Source: Yersinia massiliensis CCUG 53443 (GTDB lineage Bacteria > Pseudomonadota > Gammaproteobacteria > Enterobacterales > Enterobacteriaceae). From it: DNA of 64,000 nt. Numbering within the stretch: position 1 is the stretch's first letter; each line of letters opens with the position of its first letter. The notes beneath the pieces were generated by a model. That model was given only the letters and a program-made list of their open reading frames with translations, searched no databases and was not told where the DNA came from. The position numbers and the translations under genes were made by a program. The stretch is taken from the NCBI RefSeq assembly GCF_000312485.1, contig NZ_HE997643.1, positions 672,806 to 736,805 of the forward strand. Direction: 5' to 3'. Positions 1-9,072 of the stretch are shown in pieces.

Positions 1-708
1 TTTGATGTTATCGAGGGTGACCTCGAAACAGCAGAACCTTGGCTTCGGCTTGATGCCTATCTGAAGCAAATATGGCGACGGGCAGATGGACGTGGTTTTA
101 CCATCATGGCCGCTTGTCATGACTCCGGCGGTAACCACACGCAAAAAGTCTATGAATTTGCCAAGGAGCGTTTAGGTCGCCGGATATGGGCCATCAAAGG
201 GGAGTCAGCCACTGGTGGTAAGCGTTCTCCTATTTGGCCCAACAAGCGGCCAACCTCTAAAAATCGTTCGCAGTTCCGTCCGGTCATTATTGGGGTTAAC
301 TCGGCAAAAGATTCTATTCGCGCCCGTCTTCATCTTGATAAGCCGGGTCCAGGATATATGCACTTTTCAACCGATCGGGATATGGGGTATTTCAGCCAGT
401 TAACGGCTGAGCGCTTGATCATGAAAGAAGCTGCTGGTCAGCGGTACAGCGTTTGGGATCTGCCACATGGTAAAGCTAACGAGGCGTTGGACTGTCGAGT
501 TTATGCTTATGCTGCCCTTGCGGGCTTGTTCCATTTAGGGCTGAAATTAAATACCCGCGCACTGCTGATCGAGTCCGAACCCGATAAAATTTTACATCCT
601 GCTCCACCTGAACAGGAAGAGAAAATCAGTCTGCGTCTGCCGGGTGCCACTATCACTGAACCTGAAGAACTTCAACGTAAACCTCTATATAAACGCCTGG
701 CTCGTTAA
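1..708 (+). CDS. Phage terminase large subunit, C-terminal part (GpA family), cut by window edge
   Basis: The reading frame is open from base 1, so the gene begins left of the window and about 235 C-terminal residues are visible. The family cuts concatemeric DNA and powers its packaging into the prohead. This part corresponds to the nuclease half: an acidic DSGG motif follows a hydrophobic strand (TIMAACHDSGG), and the late ALDCRVYAYAAL segment is typical of lambda gpA relatives. A gpW-like gene, portal and protease follow in lambda order, which supports the call. The ATPase domain and small subunit are not in view. Confidence 0.9.
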   Translation, partial: FDVIEGDLETAEPWLRLDAYLKQIWRRADGRGFTIMAACHDSGGNHTQKVYEFAKERLGRRIWAIKGESATGGKRSPIWPNKRPTSKNRSQFRPVIIGVNSAKDSIRARLHLDKPGPGYMHFSTDRDMGYFSQLTAERLIMKEAAGQRYSVWDLPHGKANEALDCRVYAYAALAGLFHLGLKLNTRALLIESEPDKILHPAPPEQEEKISLRLPGATITEPEELQRKPLYKRLAR

Positions 709-719
709 AAAGGAATCCC

Positions 720-983
720 ATGTTCGATCCCAACTCCAGTTTATTGGCTGGTGATCTGACGCGTGAGCAATTACGGTCCGCGTTAAAACTGGCACAGCAA
801 GCCTATCTTGAATTATCAACCGGCGGGAAGGGTGTTTCTTTCTCCTACGCACAAGGGGATGGCACCCGCTCAGTGAGTTATCAGCCAACCGATATTGGTC
901 AACTTACCTCCCTTATCCAGCTTCTTCAGGCCCAATTGGGTATCGTTCATCGTCCACGCAGGACGATAAGGTTTAGGTACTGA
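720..983 (+). CDS. Head-tail connector, gpW-like
   Basis: This 87-aa protein sits between terminase and portal, exactly where lambda W lies. gpW plugs the portal vertex after packaging and prepares it for FII and the tail. An N-terminal helix (EQLRSALKLAQQAYLEL), a central polar strand region with SVSYQPTD, a second helix (LTSLIQLLQAQLG) and a basic tail (RPRRTIRFRY) match the small alpha/beta gpW fold. The site AAAGGA lies 5-10 bases before the ATG. Its stop overlaps the portal start (TGATG), so the two are translationally coupled. The function is inferred from position, size and these segments. Confidence 0.75.
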   Translation: MFDPNSSLLAGDLTREQLRSALKLAQQAYLELSTGGKGVSFSYAQGDGTRSVSYQPTDIGQLTSLIQLLQAQLGIVHRPRRTIRFRY

Positions 984-2617
984 TGAAAAATGAAGTCAGG
1001 ATACTTGGCCCCAACGGTCAGCCCTTACCCTCTTCGAGCGGTCGCGCATCAATGTTGAATGGCTCCAGAGGCGTTCCCTATGACGCAGCTGATCAATTCA
1101 GTGACACGATGGCCAACTGGCAACCGTCATTGTGGTCACCTGATAACGAAATCAATACCTCTCGCGATCAGGTCGTCGCCCGCGTTCGGGATATGGTACG
1201 TAATGATGGCTGGGCCTCGGGCAGCGTGACCCGTATTTTGGATAATGCTGTTGGTGCCTCTTTCCGTCCGCTGGCCAAGGTTGATTATCGGACGCTGGCA
1301 CTGATGACTGGCAATCCTCAATTTGACGCGAAATGGGCGGATGAATATGGGCGAGCCATTGAGGCCGGCTGGCGAATCTGGGCCAATGATCCGGGGCGTT
1401 ATTGCGATGTGGAAAGAAAGAAAACAGTTTCTCAACTGTTGCGACTTGGTTTCCGCCATAAGTTGATAGACGGTGATGCGCTCTGCGTTATGCAATATCG
1501 ACCTGACCGCCTTGGCTATGGTCGCGCGCAGTATGCCACGACCATGCAGATCATTGACCCTGATAGATTAAGTAACCCTCAGCAAAATTTCGACATGCTG
1601 AATGTTCGCGGTGGGGTAGAAATTGATGAGGATGGGGTACCTATTGCTTACCACATCCGAAAGGCCCACATGGGTGACTGGTGGAGTGGCAAGGAAACCA
1701 TGACATGGGAGCGCATCCCGCGCGAAACCGACTGGGGCCGACCCATTGTTATTCATGATTTTGATGGTGATCGGGCCTCCCAACATCGGGGGATCAGTAT
1801 TTTTACACCGGTAGTCCAGCGCCTGAAAATGCTAATCAAATACGATGGGGTAGAGCTCGAAGCTTCTATCCTTAATGCCGTATTCGGTGCATACATCACT
1901 TCACCCTATGATCCACGCTTGTTCGAAGACGGATTACATACTGATGATGTGCTCGAGTATCAGGATATGCGCGCTAATTTTCACAAAGATAACCGTCTAT
2001 CGTTACAAAGTGGGGCGCGGCTCCCCATTTTACCGCCGGGGGAAAGCATCACGACAGTGAACGCTGCGCGACCAAGTAGCAACTTTGCGGCATTTGAAAG
2101 CGCAGCATTACGAAATGTTGCTGCCTCACTGGGTATTTCTACCCAACAACTGACCCAAGATTGGTCTGATGTTAACTACAGTTCAGCCCGTTCCGCCATG
2201 CTAGAGGCTTGGAAAACCCTGACCCGCCGTCGCGATGACTTTGCGACAGGTTTCGCTCAGCCTATTTTGTCGTGCTTTATCGAAGAGTTGCATGATTTGG
2301 GTGAGGTTCCTTTGCCTGATGGTGCACCTGATTTTCTCGCGGCCAAAGCCGCCTATTGCCGTGCGCAGTGGATGGGACCCGGCCGTGGTTGGGTTGATCC
2401 TGTGGCTGAGAAGAAAGGAGCCATTCTCGGGATGGAAGCCGGACTCTCTACTCTCGAAATGGAGGCGGCTGAAAACGTGGGTGAAGACTGGGAGGAATTA
2501 CTAGATCAGCGCCAGCGAGAACGTGAGGCATACATTGAACGTGGGTTGCCGATCCCTACATGGTTGCAAGCTGAAACCTTTGCACCCGATCAACAACAAA
2601 AACCGGAGGCACAGTGA
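983..2617 (+). CDS. Phage portal protein, lambda gpB family
   Basis: A 544-aa protein of the size expected for lambda-type portals. The portal forms the dodecameric ring at one capsid vertex through which terminase pumps DNA. Typical features are the early VRDMVRNDGWASGSVTRILDNAVG segment, the central YHIRK region, and the late DWSDVNYSSARSAMLEAW stretch that is strongly conserved in this family. The C-terminus is charged and Gln-rich. It starts inside the stop of the gpW-like gene and ends overlapping the protease start by 4 bases. Confidence 0.93.
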   Translation: MKNEVRILGPNGQPLPSSSGRASMLNGSRGVPYDAADQFSDTMANWQPSLWSPDNEINTSRDQVVARVRDMVRNDGWASGSVTRILDNAVGASFRPLAKVDYRTLALMTGNPQFDAKWADEYGRAIEAGWRIWANDPGRYCDVERKKTVSQLLRLGFRHKLIDGDALCVMQYRPDRLGYGRAQYATTMQIIDPDRLSNPQQNFDMLNVRGGVEIDEDGVPIAYHIRKAHMGDWWSGKETMTWERIPRETDWGRPIVIHDFDGDRASQHRGISIFTPVVQRLKMLIKYDGVELEASILNAVFGAYITSPYDPRLFEDGLHTDDVLEYQDMRANFHKDNRLSLQSGARLPILPPGESITTVNAARPSSNFAAFESAALRNVAASLGISTQQLTQDWSDVNYSSARSAMLEAWKTLTRRRDDFATGFAQPILSCFIEELHDLGEVPLPDGAPDFLAAKAAYCRAQWMGPGRGWVDPVAEKKGAILGMEAGLSTLEMEAAENVGEDWEELLDQRQREREAYIERGLPIPTWLQAETFAPDQQQKPEAQ

Positions 2618-3471
2618 ATCTTCCACATTTAGCCCAGCGACTCTTTAACACCCCGCTGGCACTTCATCCGCACAAGGCTGAAGTCGTTATGGCGGCATTG
2701 ACTGACCGGTTCGGATTGACGCGCATTCAGTCTAATACCGATTGGGCCGACGAAGAGGATGATTTCTTTTCACGCAAAGGCCGTGATTGTGGTTATGACG
2801 TCATCGAGGGCATAGCAGTTATTCCGATTCAGGGCACGTTGGTGCAAAAGTTAGGCACCCTGCGACCTTATAGCGGCATGACAGGCTATGACGGCATTCG
2901 GGCCAGCTTTCTGACCGCAATGAATGATGATGCGGTTAAGGGCATTTGTTTTGACATTGACTCTCCGGGCGGTGAAGTCGCCGGCTGTTTTGATTTGGTC
3001 GATGAAATCTATGCTGCCCGAGGCGCTAAACCCATCTGGTCAATCCTGTCCGAAAATGCTTATTCAGCTGCTTATGCACTGGCCAGTGCGGCGGATAAAA
3101 TTATCGTCCCGCGAACGGGCGGCGTCGGTTCTATCGGTGTCATCGTGATGCATGTTGACTGGTCGCAACGCATAAAAAGTGATGGGGTGCAGGTCACGAT
3201 AATCACTTTTGGCAGCCGAAAAGCTGAGTCAAACCCTTGGGAACCTTTAAGCGAAGAGGCGAAAAAAGCCATTCAGTCAGATGTTGACGAGATGGGGCGC
3301 CTGTTCGTGAGTACCGTTTCCCGCAATCGCGGGATAGCAGAGAGAACCATCAGGGATACCGAGGCGGCCTGTTTCTTGGCCGCAGATGGTGTGCAGTTGG
3401 GGTTGGCTGATCAAGTTGCCTCACCTGATGTCGCATTCCGCGATTTATTAACATTGGTTGGAGAAAAGTAA
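2614..3471 (+). CDS. Prohead protease, S49 (SppA/gpC) family
   Basis: A 285-aa serine protease related to SppA and lambda gpC, which matures the prohead. It starts with GTG, overlapping the portal stop, with a strong GGAGG site upstream. Visible motifs are DIDSPGGEVAG (oxyanion strand), ENAYSAAYALASAAD containing the expected nucleophile Ser near residue 150, and GGVGSIGVIVMH. Lambda gpC carries a C-terminal scaffold extension, but this protein stops after the protease domain and a separate acidic protein follows directly, overlapping by 1 base. Confidence 0.9.
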   Translation: MNLPHLAQRLFNTPLALHPHKAEVVMAALTDRFGLTRIQSNTDWADEEDDFFSRKGRDCGYDVIEGIAVIPIQGTLVQKLGTLRPYSGMTGYDGIRASFLTAMNDDAVKGICFDIDSPGGEVAGCFDLVDEIYAARGAKPIWSILSENAYSAAYALASAADKIIVPRTGGVGSIGVIVMHVDWSQRIKSDGVQVTIITFGSRKAESNPWEPLSEEAKKAIQSDVDEMGRLFVSTVSRNRGIAERTIRDTEAACFLAADGVQLGLADQVASPDVAFRDLLTLVGEK

Positions 3472-4055
3472 TGGCGAAAATTAAAGGATTTTCACACCTG
3501 TTTGGCCGTGGGGCCAAAGCATCAGAAGAGACTGAGGACGATAAGGAAAAGTCCAAAAAGGCCAAAGGTCGTCAGGCTGAAGAGGATGAAAAAGATCCTG
3601 ACGCTGAAGAGGACGCTGACGATTCAAACGATAACCCTGATGATCAGGATGAAAAGGACCCTGATGCCGAGGACGACAGCGATGATGCTGACGCGGATGA
3701 AGGGCGTGACGATGACGGTGATGATGATACCGATGACCGTAATGTCAAAAAAGGTCGCAGTGCTGAGCGTCGACGCTGTGCGCGTATCTTTGGCAGCAAA
3801 CATGCTACAGGGCGCGGAGATTTAGCGGTTTCTCTGGCGCTCAATTCCGGTATGAGTTCTGCTGCAGTGATCCGTGTGCTTGCTTCCACCGCAGTGACAG
3901 CACCTGCATCAACCCCTCGTAAACGTTCTTTGGATGAGCGGATGCAGGCCCACGGCAATACACAGCTTGGACAAGACACCGCAGCCGGATCAAAAGGCGC
4001 TTCGCTGGTCAATAAAATGACCAATCTTTATGACTCAGTAAAAGGTAAAAAATAA
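3471..4055 (+). CDS. Highly acidic protein, probable scaffold
   Basis: A 194-aa protein with no clear named family that I can recognise. Residues about 18-95 are almost entirely Asp, Glu and Lys with repeated DPDAEED-like blocks. Residues 95-150 hold a small globular stretch with Arg-rich and Ala/Ser-rich parts, and the tail is basic. It starts on the last base of the protease stop and ends on the first base of the decoration protein. The place between the gpC-like protease and gpD is where lambda makes Nu3 scaffold, so a scaffold or chaperone role is inferred from position and charge only. Confidence 0.6.
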   Translation: MAKIKGFSHLFGRGAKASEETEDDKEKSKKAKGRQAEEDEKDPDAEEDADDSNDNPDDQDEKDPDAEDDSDDADADEGRDDDGDDDTDDRNVKKGRSAERRRCARIFGSKHATGRGDLAVSLALNSGMSSAAVIRVLASTAVTAPASTPRKRSLDERMQAHGNTQLGQDTAAGSKGASLVNKMTNLYDSVKGKK

Positions 4056-4456
4056 TGGATCACTTTGGCCAAAACCCTTTTCAGCCGGGCATGCGCTCAT
4101 CATTGTTTGTACCGGATCAGTTAGTTGCCGGACCACTACAACTGGTCACTGATACTGTCGTTATTGTTCAGGCGGCTGCAATACATTTACGGGGTACTGT
4201 GATGGGTAAAATCACGGCATCAGGCGAATACATCAAGTCAGTAAAAGATGCGGATGACGGCAGCGAAGTGCCGGTCGCCATCCTCGTCGATAATGTGGAT
4301 ACAACGACTACCGCCCAGCGCGGGGGCGTTTATCTGATGGGACAGTTCAATCAGAACGTGATCATTCACGATGCTTCATGGACGTTGATCGAGTTAAAAA
4401 CGGCACTGCGTTCGTATTCAATCTTCCTCGAAGACAGCATCCAAGCACCCGTTTAA
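4055..4456 (+). CDS. Head decoration protein, gpD family
   Basis: A 133-aa protein, slightly longer than lambda gpD (110 aa). gpD trimers clamp the expanded capsid. The protein has the small beta-rich character of the family, with GTVMGKITASGEYIKSV and PVAILVDNVDTTTTAQRGGVYLMGQFN, the latter resembling the conserved strand region in which the lattice-binding part sits. It lies directly before the major capsid gene, as D lies before E in lambda. Confidence 0.88.
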   Translation: MDHFGQNPFQPGMRSSLFVPDQLVAGPLQLVTDTVVIVQAAAIHLRGTVMGKITASGEYIKSVKDADDGSEVPVAILVDNVDTTTTAQRGGVYLMGQFNQNVIIHDASWTLIELKTALRSYSIFLEDSIQAPV

Positions 4457-4525
4457 AACCTCATTTTCTTAATTTGCACCCAATGCCATTCATCTGGCAG
4501 GGATCTGCTCGTCTTCAATCTTTGT

Positions 4526-4545
4526 CTGGCGGCTCTGGCTGCCAG
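4526..4545 (+). repeat. Hairpin in the D-E gap
   Basis: An 8-bp stem (CTGGCGGC with GCTGCCAG, one G-T pair) closes a 4-base loop. No T-run follows, so it is not a classical terminator. It lies in the 109-base gap between decoration and capsid genes and could slow RNA decay or set relative expression; this is inference. Confidence 0.45.
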
Positions 4546-4565
4546 CAAATTAAAAGAGATACTTC

Positions 4566-5615
4566 ATGAATAATATTTACGATACCAATGTGTTGGTGGG
4601 TCTGGTTCCCAACCTAAAAACCAGCCAAAACTGGTTACTCGATCGTTTCTTTCCCAATGTGGTGACTTATGAAACCGAAGAGGTTTCCATCGATGTTGAT
4701 ATTGGTAAACGTCGTATGTCTCCTTTCGTTTCCCCGTTAGCTGAAGGGAAGCTGGTGGAGAGTCGCAAGTATCAAACCAATACCTTCAAACCAGCTTACA
4801 TCAAAGACAAGCGCGCGCCTGATTTGCGTAAACCTATCCGCCGCCAGATGGGGGAGCGCATTGGTGGGGAATACACCGCCGCAGAGCGTGAAATGTTAAA
4901 TATCCAGTTTGAAATGGAAGACCAAATCGACATGATTAACCGTCGTCTGGAATGGATGGCAGCCAACGCGCTGACTAAATCTCAGATTACCGTGGTGGGT
5001 GAAGGATTCCCGACAACTGTTATTGATTTTGGGCGCTCCAGTAATCTGACCATCACATTGAGTGGGTCAGATAAATGGCCATTATCTGTAGCCGCAGGCA
5101 CGACAAATACTCAGCCATCCGATGATATTGAAGATTGGCAAACGCTGATGTTGAAAGAGTCTGGGGCGGTGGCTACTGACTTGGTCTTTACAACCGCCTC
5201 ATGGAAAGCGTTCCGTCTCGATACCACCATTAAGGACAATGCTATTACCTTCCCAGCATTGAGTCCGTTTGGTAATCAGGTCGATGCCGGTCCGCGCGTC
5301 AATAAAGGCGCGGTTTATAAAGGCCGCTGGGGCAACTTTGATTTATGGCTGTATAACGATTGGTTTATTGACCCTGTTGATGGCATTGAGAAACCAATGA
5401 TCCCTAATGGCGCTGTATTGATGGGTAGTGCTGATTTGATGGGGACTCGCGCCTTTGGTCTCATTCTGGACCCTGCGTTTAATTACGGTCCTTTGGCTTT
5501 TGCACCAAAATCATGGGTTATGCCCGATCCTGCGCAGCGTTACCTGTTGATGCAATCTGCTCCGTTGGTGATTCCAAGCCGGGTGAATGCCTCACTTTGT
5601 GCAACGGTGGTGTGA
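4566..5615 (+). CDS. Major capsid protein, lambda gpE family
   Basis: A 349-aa protein, close to lambda gpE (341 aa). It forms the icosahedral shell with the HK97 fold. Family-like segments include the N-terminal LLDRFFPNVVTYETEEVSIDVDIGKRRMSPFVSP, the FKPAYIKDKRAPDLRKP stretch, a coiled helix EMLNIQFEMEDQIDMINRRLEWMAANAL, and the C-terminal DPAQRYLLMQSAPLVIPSRVNAS. AGAGA lies 7 bases before the ATG. The next gene follows after one base. Confidence 0.93.
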   Translation: MNNIYDTNVLVGLVPNLKTSQNWLLDRFFPNVVTYETEEVSIDVDIGKRRMSPFVSPLAEGKLVESRKYQTNTFKPAYIKDKRAPDLRKPIRRQMGERIGGEYTAAEREMLNIQFEMEDQIDMINRRLEWMAANALTKSQITVVGEGFPTTVIDFGRSSNLTITLSGSDKWPLSVAAGTTNTQPSDDIEDWQTLMLKESGAVATDLVFTTASWKAFRLDTTIKDNAITFPALSPFGNQVDAGPRVNKGAVYKGRWGNFDLWLYNDWFIDPVDGIEKPMIPNGAVLMGSADLMGTRAFGLILDPAFNYGPLAFAPKSWVMPDPAQRYLLMQSAPLVIPSRVNASLCATVV

Positions 5616-5616
5616 T

Positions 5617-6111
5617 ATGGCAAAAACACCAAGCAAGCAGCAAGCCAGCATTAACGAACTGGGCGGCTTGCCGCCCGAGTTCGATGCTGGTTCTCAGCAG
5701 GAATCGCATGTTGTGACGGATAATAACGAAACACAGCCTGACCCAGATGCGTTAAGAGGTACATCAACTGGGGATGAGTCTCATAAAACACCTGAAATAT
5801 CAGATAACCAGAGCAATAGTTCTGCTGAACCTGATATTCAGGAACGTACCACAGAGAACGAGACGGAAAGTAATGATCCTTCTGACGACAGTGACGAGTT
5901 GGAGGTTGTTGTTGTAAAAGGTCAGACTCTGCGCCATAGCGGGGAAACGCATGCTGAGAATAGCCGTTTATTCCTGCTGCATGAGGATGCTAAACGACTG
6001 ATTAATCTGGGTGTGGTAGCCGATGTGAAAGCGTTACGTCAGCAGGCGGCTAGCTCGATGGGTCCCTCAGTCACCGTCGATGATGGTGTGAAGATAAATC
6101 GGGGTAGCTGA
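5617..6111 (+). CDS. DNA packaging protein, lambda FI-like
   Basis: A 164-aa protein in the position of lambda FI, directly after the capsid gene. FI helps terminase engage proheads. The first 100 residues are Ser/Asp/Glu/Gln-rich and probably disordered; the C-terminal part (LRHSGETHAENSRLFLLHEDAKRLINLGVVADV) matches the pattern at the end of FI proteins. I chose the ATG at 5617, right after the capsid TGA, because upstream in-frame codons are only readthrough of the capsid gene. It ends overlapping the FII-like start. Confidence 0.7.
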   Translation: MAKTPSKQQASINELGGLPPEFDAGSQQESHVVTDNNETQPDPDALRGTSTGDESHKTPEISDNQSNSSAEPDIQERTTENETESNDPSDDSDELEVVVVKGQTLRHSGETHAENSRLFLLHEDAKRLINLGVVADVKALRQQAASSMGPSVTVDDGVKINRGS

Positions 6112-6455
6112 TGGGTATCAACTGGGATCAGCATCTTCTCGCCCCCTTGCATTCGGTGTTTGGTGACCCGGTTGATTACCGCCCCCAAGGTGATAAGCCA
6201 ACTTATACCATCAGCGGCATCTTTGATCGGGCCTATACGACCATCGACACGCTGGATGATGGTAGCACCATTAACACCACCAACCCCGTTTTAGGGGTAA
6301 GGGATAGCGAGTTTCATTCACCACCCAAACAAGGGGACCGGGTATTTATTGGCATCGTTGCCAATGAGCCGGTCAATACCTTGTTTGCCGTAGCGGATGT
6401 TCAGCCAGACAGTCACGGTGGCAGCAAGCTCATTCTTAATCGGGTAAAAATATGA
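6111..6455 (+). CDS. Head-tail attachment protein, FII-like
   Basis: A 114-aa protein in the FII position; lambda FII is 117 aa and forms the head-tail interface beneath gpW. The sequence is beta-rich with a GIFDRAYTTIDTLDDG segment, a conserved-looking PVLGVRDSEF stretch and PKQGDRVFIG, which fits the FII fold. Its start shares a base with the upstream stop, and its end overlaps the next start by 4 bases. Confidence 0.72.
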   Translation: MGINWDQHLLAPLHSVFGDPVDYRPQGDKPTYTISGIFDRAYTTIDTLDDGSTINTTNPVLGVRDSEFHSPPKQGDRVFIGIVANEPVNTLFAVADVQPDSHGGSKLILNRVKI

Positions 6456-6997
6456 ATACTGCACACGTCAGGCAGTTGGTTGTCTCTGCTATCAAGGGGA
6501 ATACAGATGCAGAGACTCGCGTTTATTCCCCGCGTGACTGGCCAACCACCGAGGAGATGTATCCGGTTATTCTGGTGCAAACCCTTATCGAGGAAAAGCA
6601 GTCATTAGGCCGTAACGCTCCCCAATTCAACACCATCACCACCGTGCGCATTACAGGCCGGTTGCAAGAGTTGGACGGTGAAAATGAGAATGACGGGGCG
6701 AATAAGGCAGAGTTGTCGCTTGAGCGGTTGCGAGAACAAATTGAACGAGCGGTAATCAACAGTTACGACCTCACACGCCAAATACAGCAGTTTGCCCGAG
6801 TTCGATCAACCATTGATCTGGATTCGAGTGGTGAAGGGCATATGGCTCAACTACTGATGGAGCTGGATATTGAGTATTACCAAGGCCCAGAGGATTTTTA
6901 CCCCATTGTGGGCGATCCACTGGAGGGCATCGATATCACTATGTCTATGCCAGATGGCACCACTCAACCCGTGGTATCAATAGACCTTTCGGAGTAA
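6452..6997 (+). CDS. Tail terminator/completion protein
   Basis: A 181-aa protein between the head-tail joining gene and the tail sheath operon. It has a conserved early RVYSPRDWPTTEEMYPVILVQT segment, a central Glu-rich helix (LSLERLREQIERAVINSYDL) and a C-terminal beta stretch, the pattern of phage tail terminators of the gpU/Mu gp37 type that cap the tail tube. Family membership is inferred from position and these features; I do not recognise a specific named relative. It overlaps the previous gene by 4 bases. Confidence 0.6.
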   Translation: MNTAHVRQLVVSAIKGNTDAETRVYSPRDWPTTEEMYPVILVQTLIEEKQSLGRNAPQFNTITTVRITGRLQELDGENENDGANKAELSLERLREQIERAVINSYDLTRQIQQFARVRSTIDLDSSGEGHMAQLLMELDIEYYQGPEDFYPIVGDPLEGIDITMSMPDGTTQPVVSIDLSE

Positions 6998-7002
6998 ACC
7001 CC

Positions 7003-7194
7003 ATGATTGTTAAACCCGTAGCCGGTCGCACTGTACGCGACCCGGTTAAGGGCACCTTTTTGCCTGAATCCGGCACTGAGGTTCCTGATAACTCATTTTG
7101 GCGTCGTCGTTTAAACGACGGTGATGTGGTGCGCGAACAACCTAAAGAGGTTAACCCCGCACCCGAAACCACCAAAGCGGAGAAAACCAAATAA
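7003..7194 (+). CDS. DUF2635 family protein (Mu gp38-like)
   Basis: A 63-aa protein with the DUF2635 pattern: MIVKPVAGRTVRDPVKGTFLPESGTEVPDNSFWRRRLNDGDV. This family lies just upstream of the sheath gene in Mu-like contractile-tail phages; its role in the tail is not established. It ends on the base where the sheath gene starts. Confidence 0.85.
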   Translation: MIVKPVAGRTVRDPVKGTFLPESGTEVPDNSFWRRRLNDGDVVREQPKEVNPAPETTKAEKTK

Positions 7195-8684
7195 TGACTA
7201 TTCCCTTTAATAATATTCCGAGCAATCTTCGGACGCCGCTTTTCTTCGCTGAATTTGATAACTCACAGGCGAACACGGCGACAACGACGCAGCGAACGTT
7301 AATCATCGGCCAGATGTTGGCTTCAGGCTCGTTACCTGCGGATATTCCGGTACTGGTTTCCTCAGTGGCTACCGTGGCGGGGCTAGCTGGTGCAGGTTCA
7401 ATGTTGCATGGTCAGATGGCTGCATACTTAGCGAATGACATCGCCGGTGAGATCTACATTTTACCGTTGAGCGATGCGGGGTCCATGGTGGCGGCAACAG
7501 GTAAGATTACCGTGACCACGCAGGCATCAGCAACTGGGGTTATCTCTTTGTATATCGCGGGGATTCGGGTGCAAGTCGCGGTGGTGGCGACTGATGAGGT
7601 AACGGCTATTGCCACTGCATTAACCGCCGCCATCAATGCCGCCAGCGCCTTGCCTGTCACTGCGGCTGCGGTGGACGCGGTCATCACGCTCACCGCTAAA
7701 AACAAAGGTGCCCACGGTAACACGATTGATTTACGGCTGAATTATCTGGGCGGTGCAGGCGGGGAAACAACACCAGATAGTTTGGTGCTGACGTTGACAC
7801 CGATGGCTGGCGGTGCGGGTGCGCCTGAACTGGATGATGCGCTGGCTAACTTGCAGGACAGGACCTTTGATTTCATTATCAATCCGTACACGGACACCGC
7901 GTCACTGAATAAAATCAAAGAGTTCTTGTCAGACAGTACCGGCCGCTGGAGTTATGCCGAGCAGCTCTATGGCCATAGCTTTGCGGCTCAATCTGGGACT
8001 TATGGGCAACTGACTGCGGCAGGCGAATTGCGTAACGATCAGCATGCTTCTCTGTTGGGGGTCAACGGCTCTCCGACACCAAGCTATATCTGGTCAGCGG
8101 CCTATGTCGGCGCTATTGCGCAAAGTTTGCGTAATGATCCCGGACGCCCGTTACAAACATTAGCGATTAGTGGCGTACTGGCCCCGCCGCTGGCCAGTCG
8201 CTTTACGCTGACTGAGCGTAATAACCTGCTGCACAGCGGGATCTCCACAGTCACTGTGACGGATGATGGGACAGTTCAGGTGGAAAATATCATTACCACC
8301 TATCAGAAAAACAAATATGGCGCGGAAGATGACAGCTATTTACAGATTGAAACCTTATTTTTGCTGATGTTTGTCACTCGCTTCTTGCGTACTCAGGTCA
8401 CGTCGAAATTTGCCCGCATGAAATTGGCGGCTGATGGTACCCGTTTCGCCCCCGGTTCGGCCATTATCACGCCAAATATTATCCGAGCGGAGTTGATTGC
8501 GCAGTACCAGACACTGGAATTCAACGGCTATGTGCAGGATGCCAAAGGTTTCGCCAAGGGGTTGATTGTCGAAAAGAGCGCCAGCAACCCGAACCGAGTG
8601 GATGTGCTGTGGACGGGCGTCTTGATCAATCAGCTGCGTATCTTCGCCGTTCTCAACCAATTCCGCCTTCAGGCATCAGCATAA
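7194..8684 (+). CDS. Contractile tail sheath protein, Mu gpL family
   Basis: A 496-aa sheath protein, the size of Mu gpL (495 aa). Sheath subunits surround the tube and contract on infection. It starts PFNNIPSNLRTPLFFAEFDNSQA, typical of the Mu branch, and has a C-terminal domain with KFARMKLAADGTRFAPGSAIITPN and the closing VLWTGVLINQLRIFAVLNQFR, corresponding to the inner handshake domain. It is followed 12 bases later by the tube gene. Its presence shows this phage has a myovirus tail although the head genes are lambda-like. Confidence 0.95.
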   Translation: MTIPFNNIPSNLRTPLFFAEFDNSQANTATTTQRTLIIGQMLASGSLPADIPVLVSSVATVAGLAGAGSMLHGQMAAYLANDIAGEIYILPLSDAGSMVAATGKITVTTQASATGVISLYIAGIRVQVAVVATDEVTAIATALTAAINAASALPVTAAAVDAVITLTAKNKGAHGNTIDLRLNYLGGAGGETTPDSLVLTLTPMAGGAGAPELDDALANLQDRTFDFIINPYTDTASLNKIKEFLSDSTGRWSYAEQLYGHSFAAQSGTYGQLTAAGELRNDQHASLLGVNGSPTPSYIWSAAYVGAIAQSLRNDPGRPLQTLAISGVLAPPLASRFTLTERNNLLHSGISTVTVTDDGTVQVENIITTYQKNKYGAEDDSYLQIETLFLLMFVTRFLRTQVTSKFARMKLAADGTRFAPGSAIITPNIIRAELIAQYQTLEFNGYVQDAKGFAKGLIVEKSASNPNRVDVLWTGVLINQLRIFAVLNQFRLQASA

Positions 8685-8696
8685 GGACGCATTATC

Positions 8697-9071
8697 ATGG
8701 GTGATACTTCCAATCGCCTCGCGGGGACAGCGTATGTCACCGTTGACGGTCTGACTATCATGGTGGCGGGGCAGTTCAAGTACAGCCCCTCAAAATTTAA
8801 GCGTGAAACACTGACGGGAATGGATGGGGTGCATGGTTATAAAGAAACCTTTAACGCCCCGTTTATTTCCTGCCAAATCCGCGACAGTGGCGGCACGTCG
8901 ATCAGTGACCTTAACGATCAGACCAATGTCAATATTGTCTGTGAGTTGGCTAATGGTAAAACGATTATTGGCAGTGGTATGTGGTCGGTCAATACTCAGG
9001 AAGTGGACAGCACCGAGGCAACCGCTGATATTCGCTGGGAAGGTGGCTCGGTATCAGTGACGGAGAACTAA
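8697..9071 (+). CDS. Tail tube protein, Mu gpM family
   Basis: A 124-aa protein immediately after the sheath, as in Mu L-M. The tube is the rigid inner channel of the contractile tail. Features include GTAYVTVDGLTIMVAGQFKYSPSKFKRETLTGMDGVHGYKE near the N-terminus and an alternating beta pattern with RDSGGTSI. GGACGC lies upstream of the ATG. It ends 1 base before the assembly chaperone gene. Confidence 0.92.
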   Translation: MGDTSNRLAGTAYVTVDGLTIMVAGQFKYSPSKFKRETLTGMDGVHGYKETFNAPFISCQIRDSGGTSISDLNDQTNVNIVCELANGKTIIGSGMWSVNTQEVDSTEATADIRWEGGSVSVTEN

Positions 9072-9072
9072 G

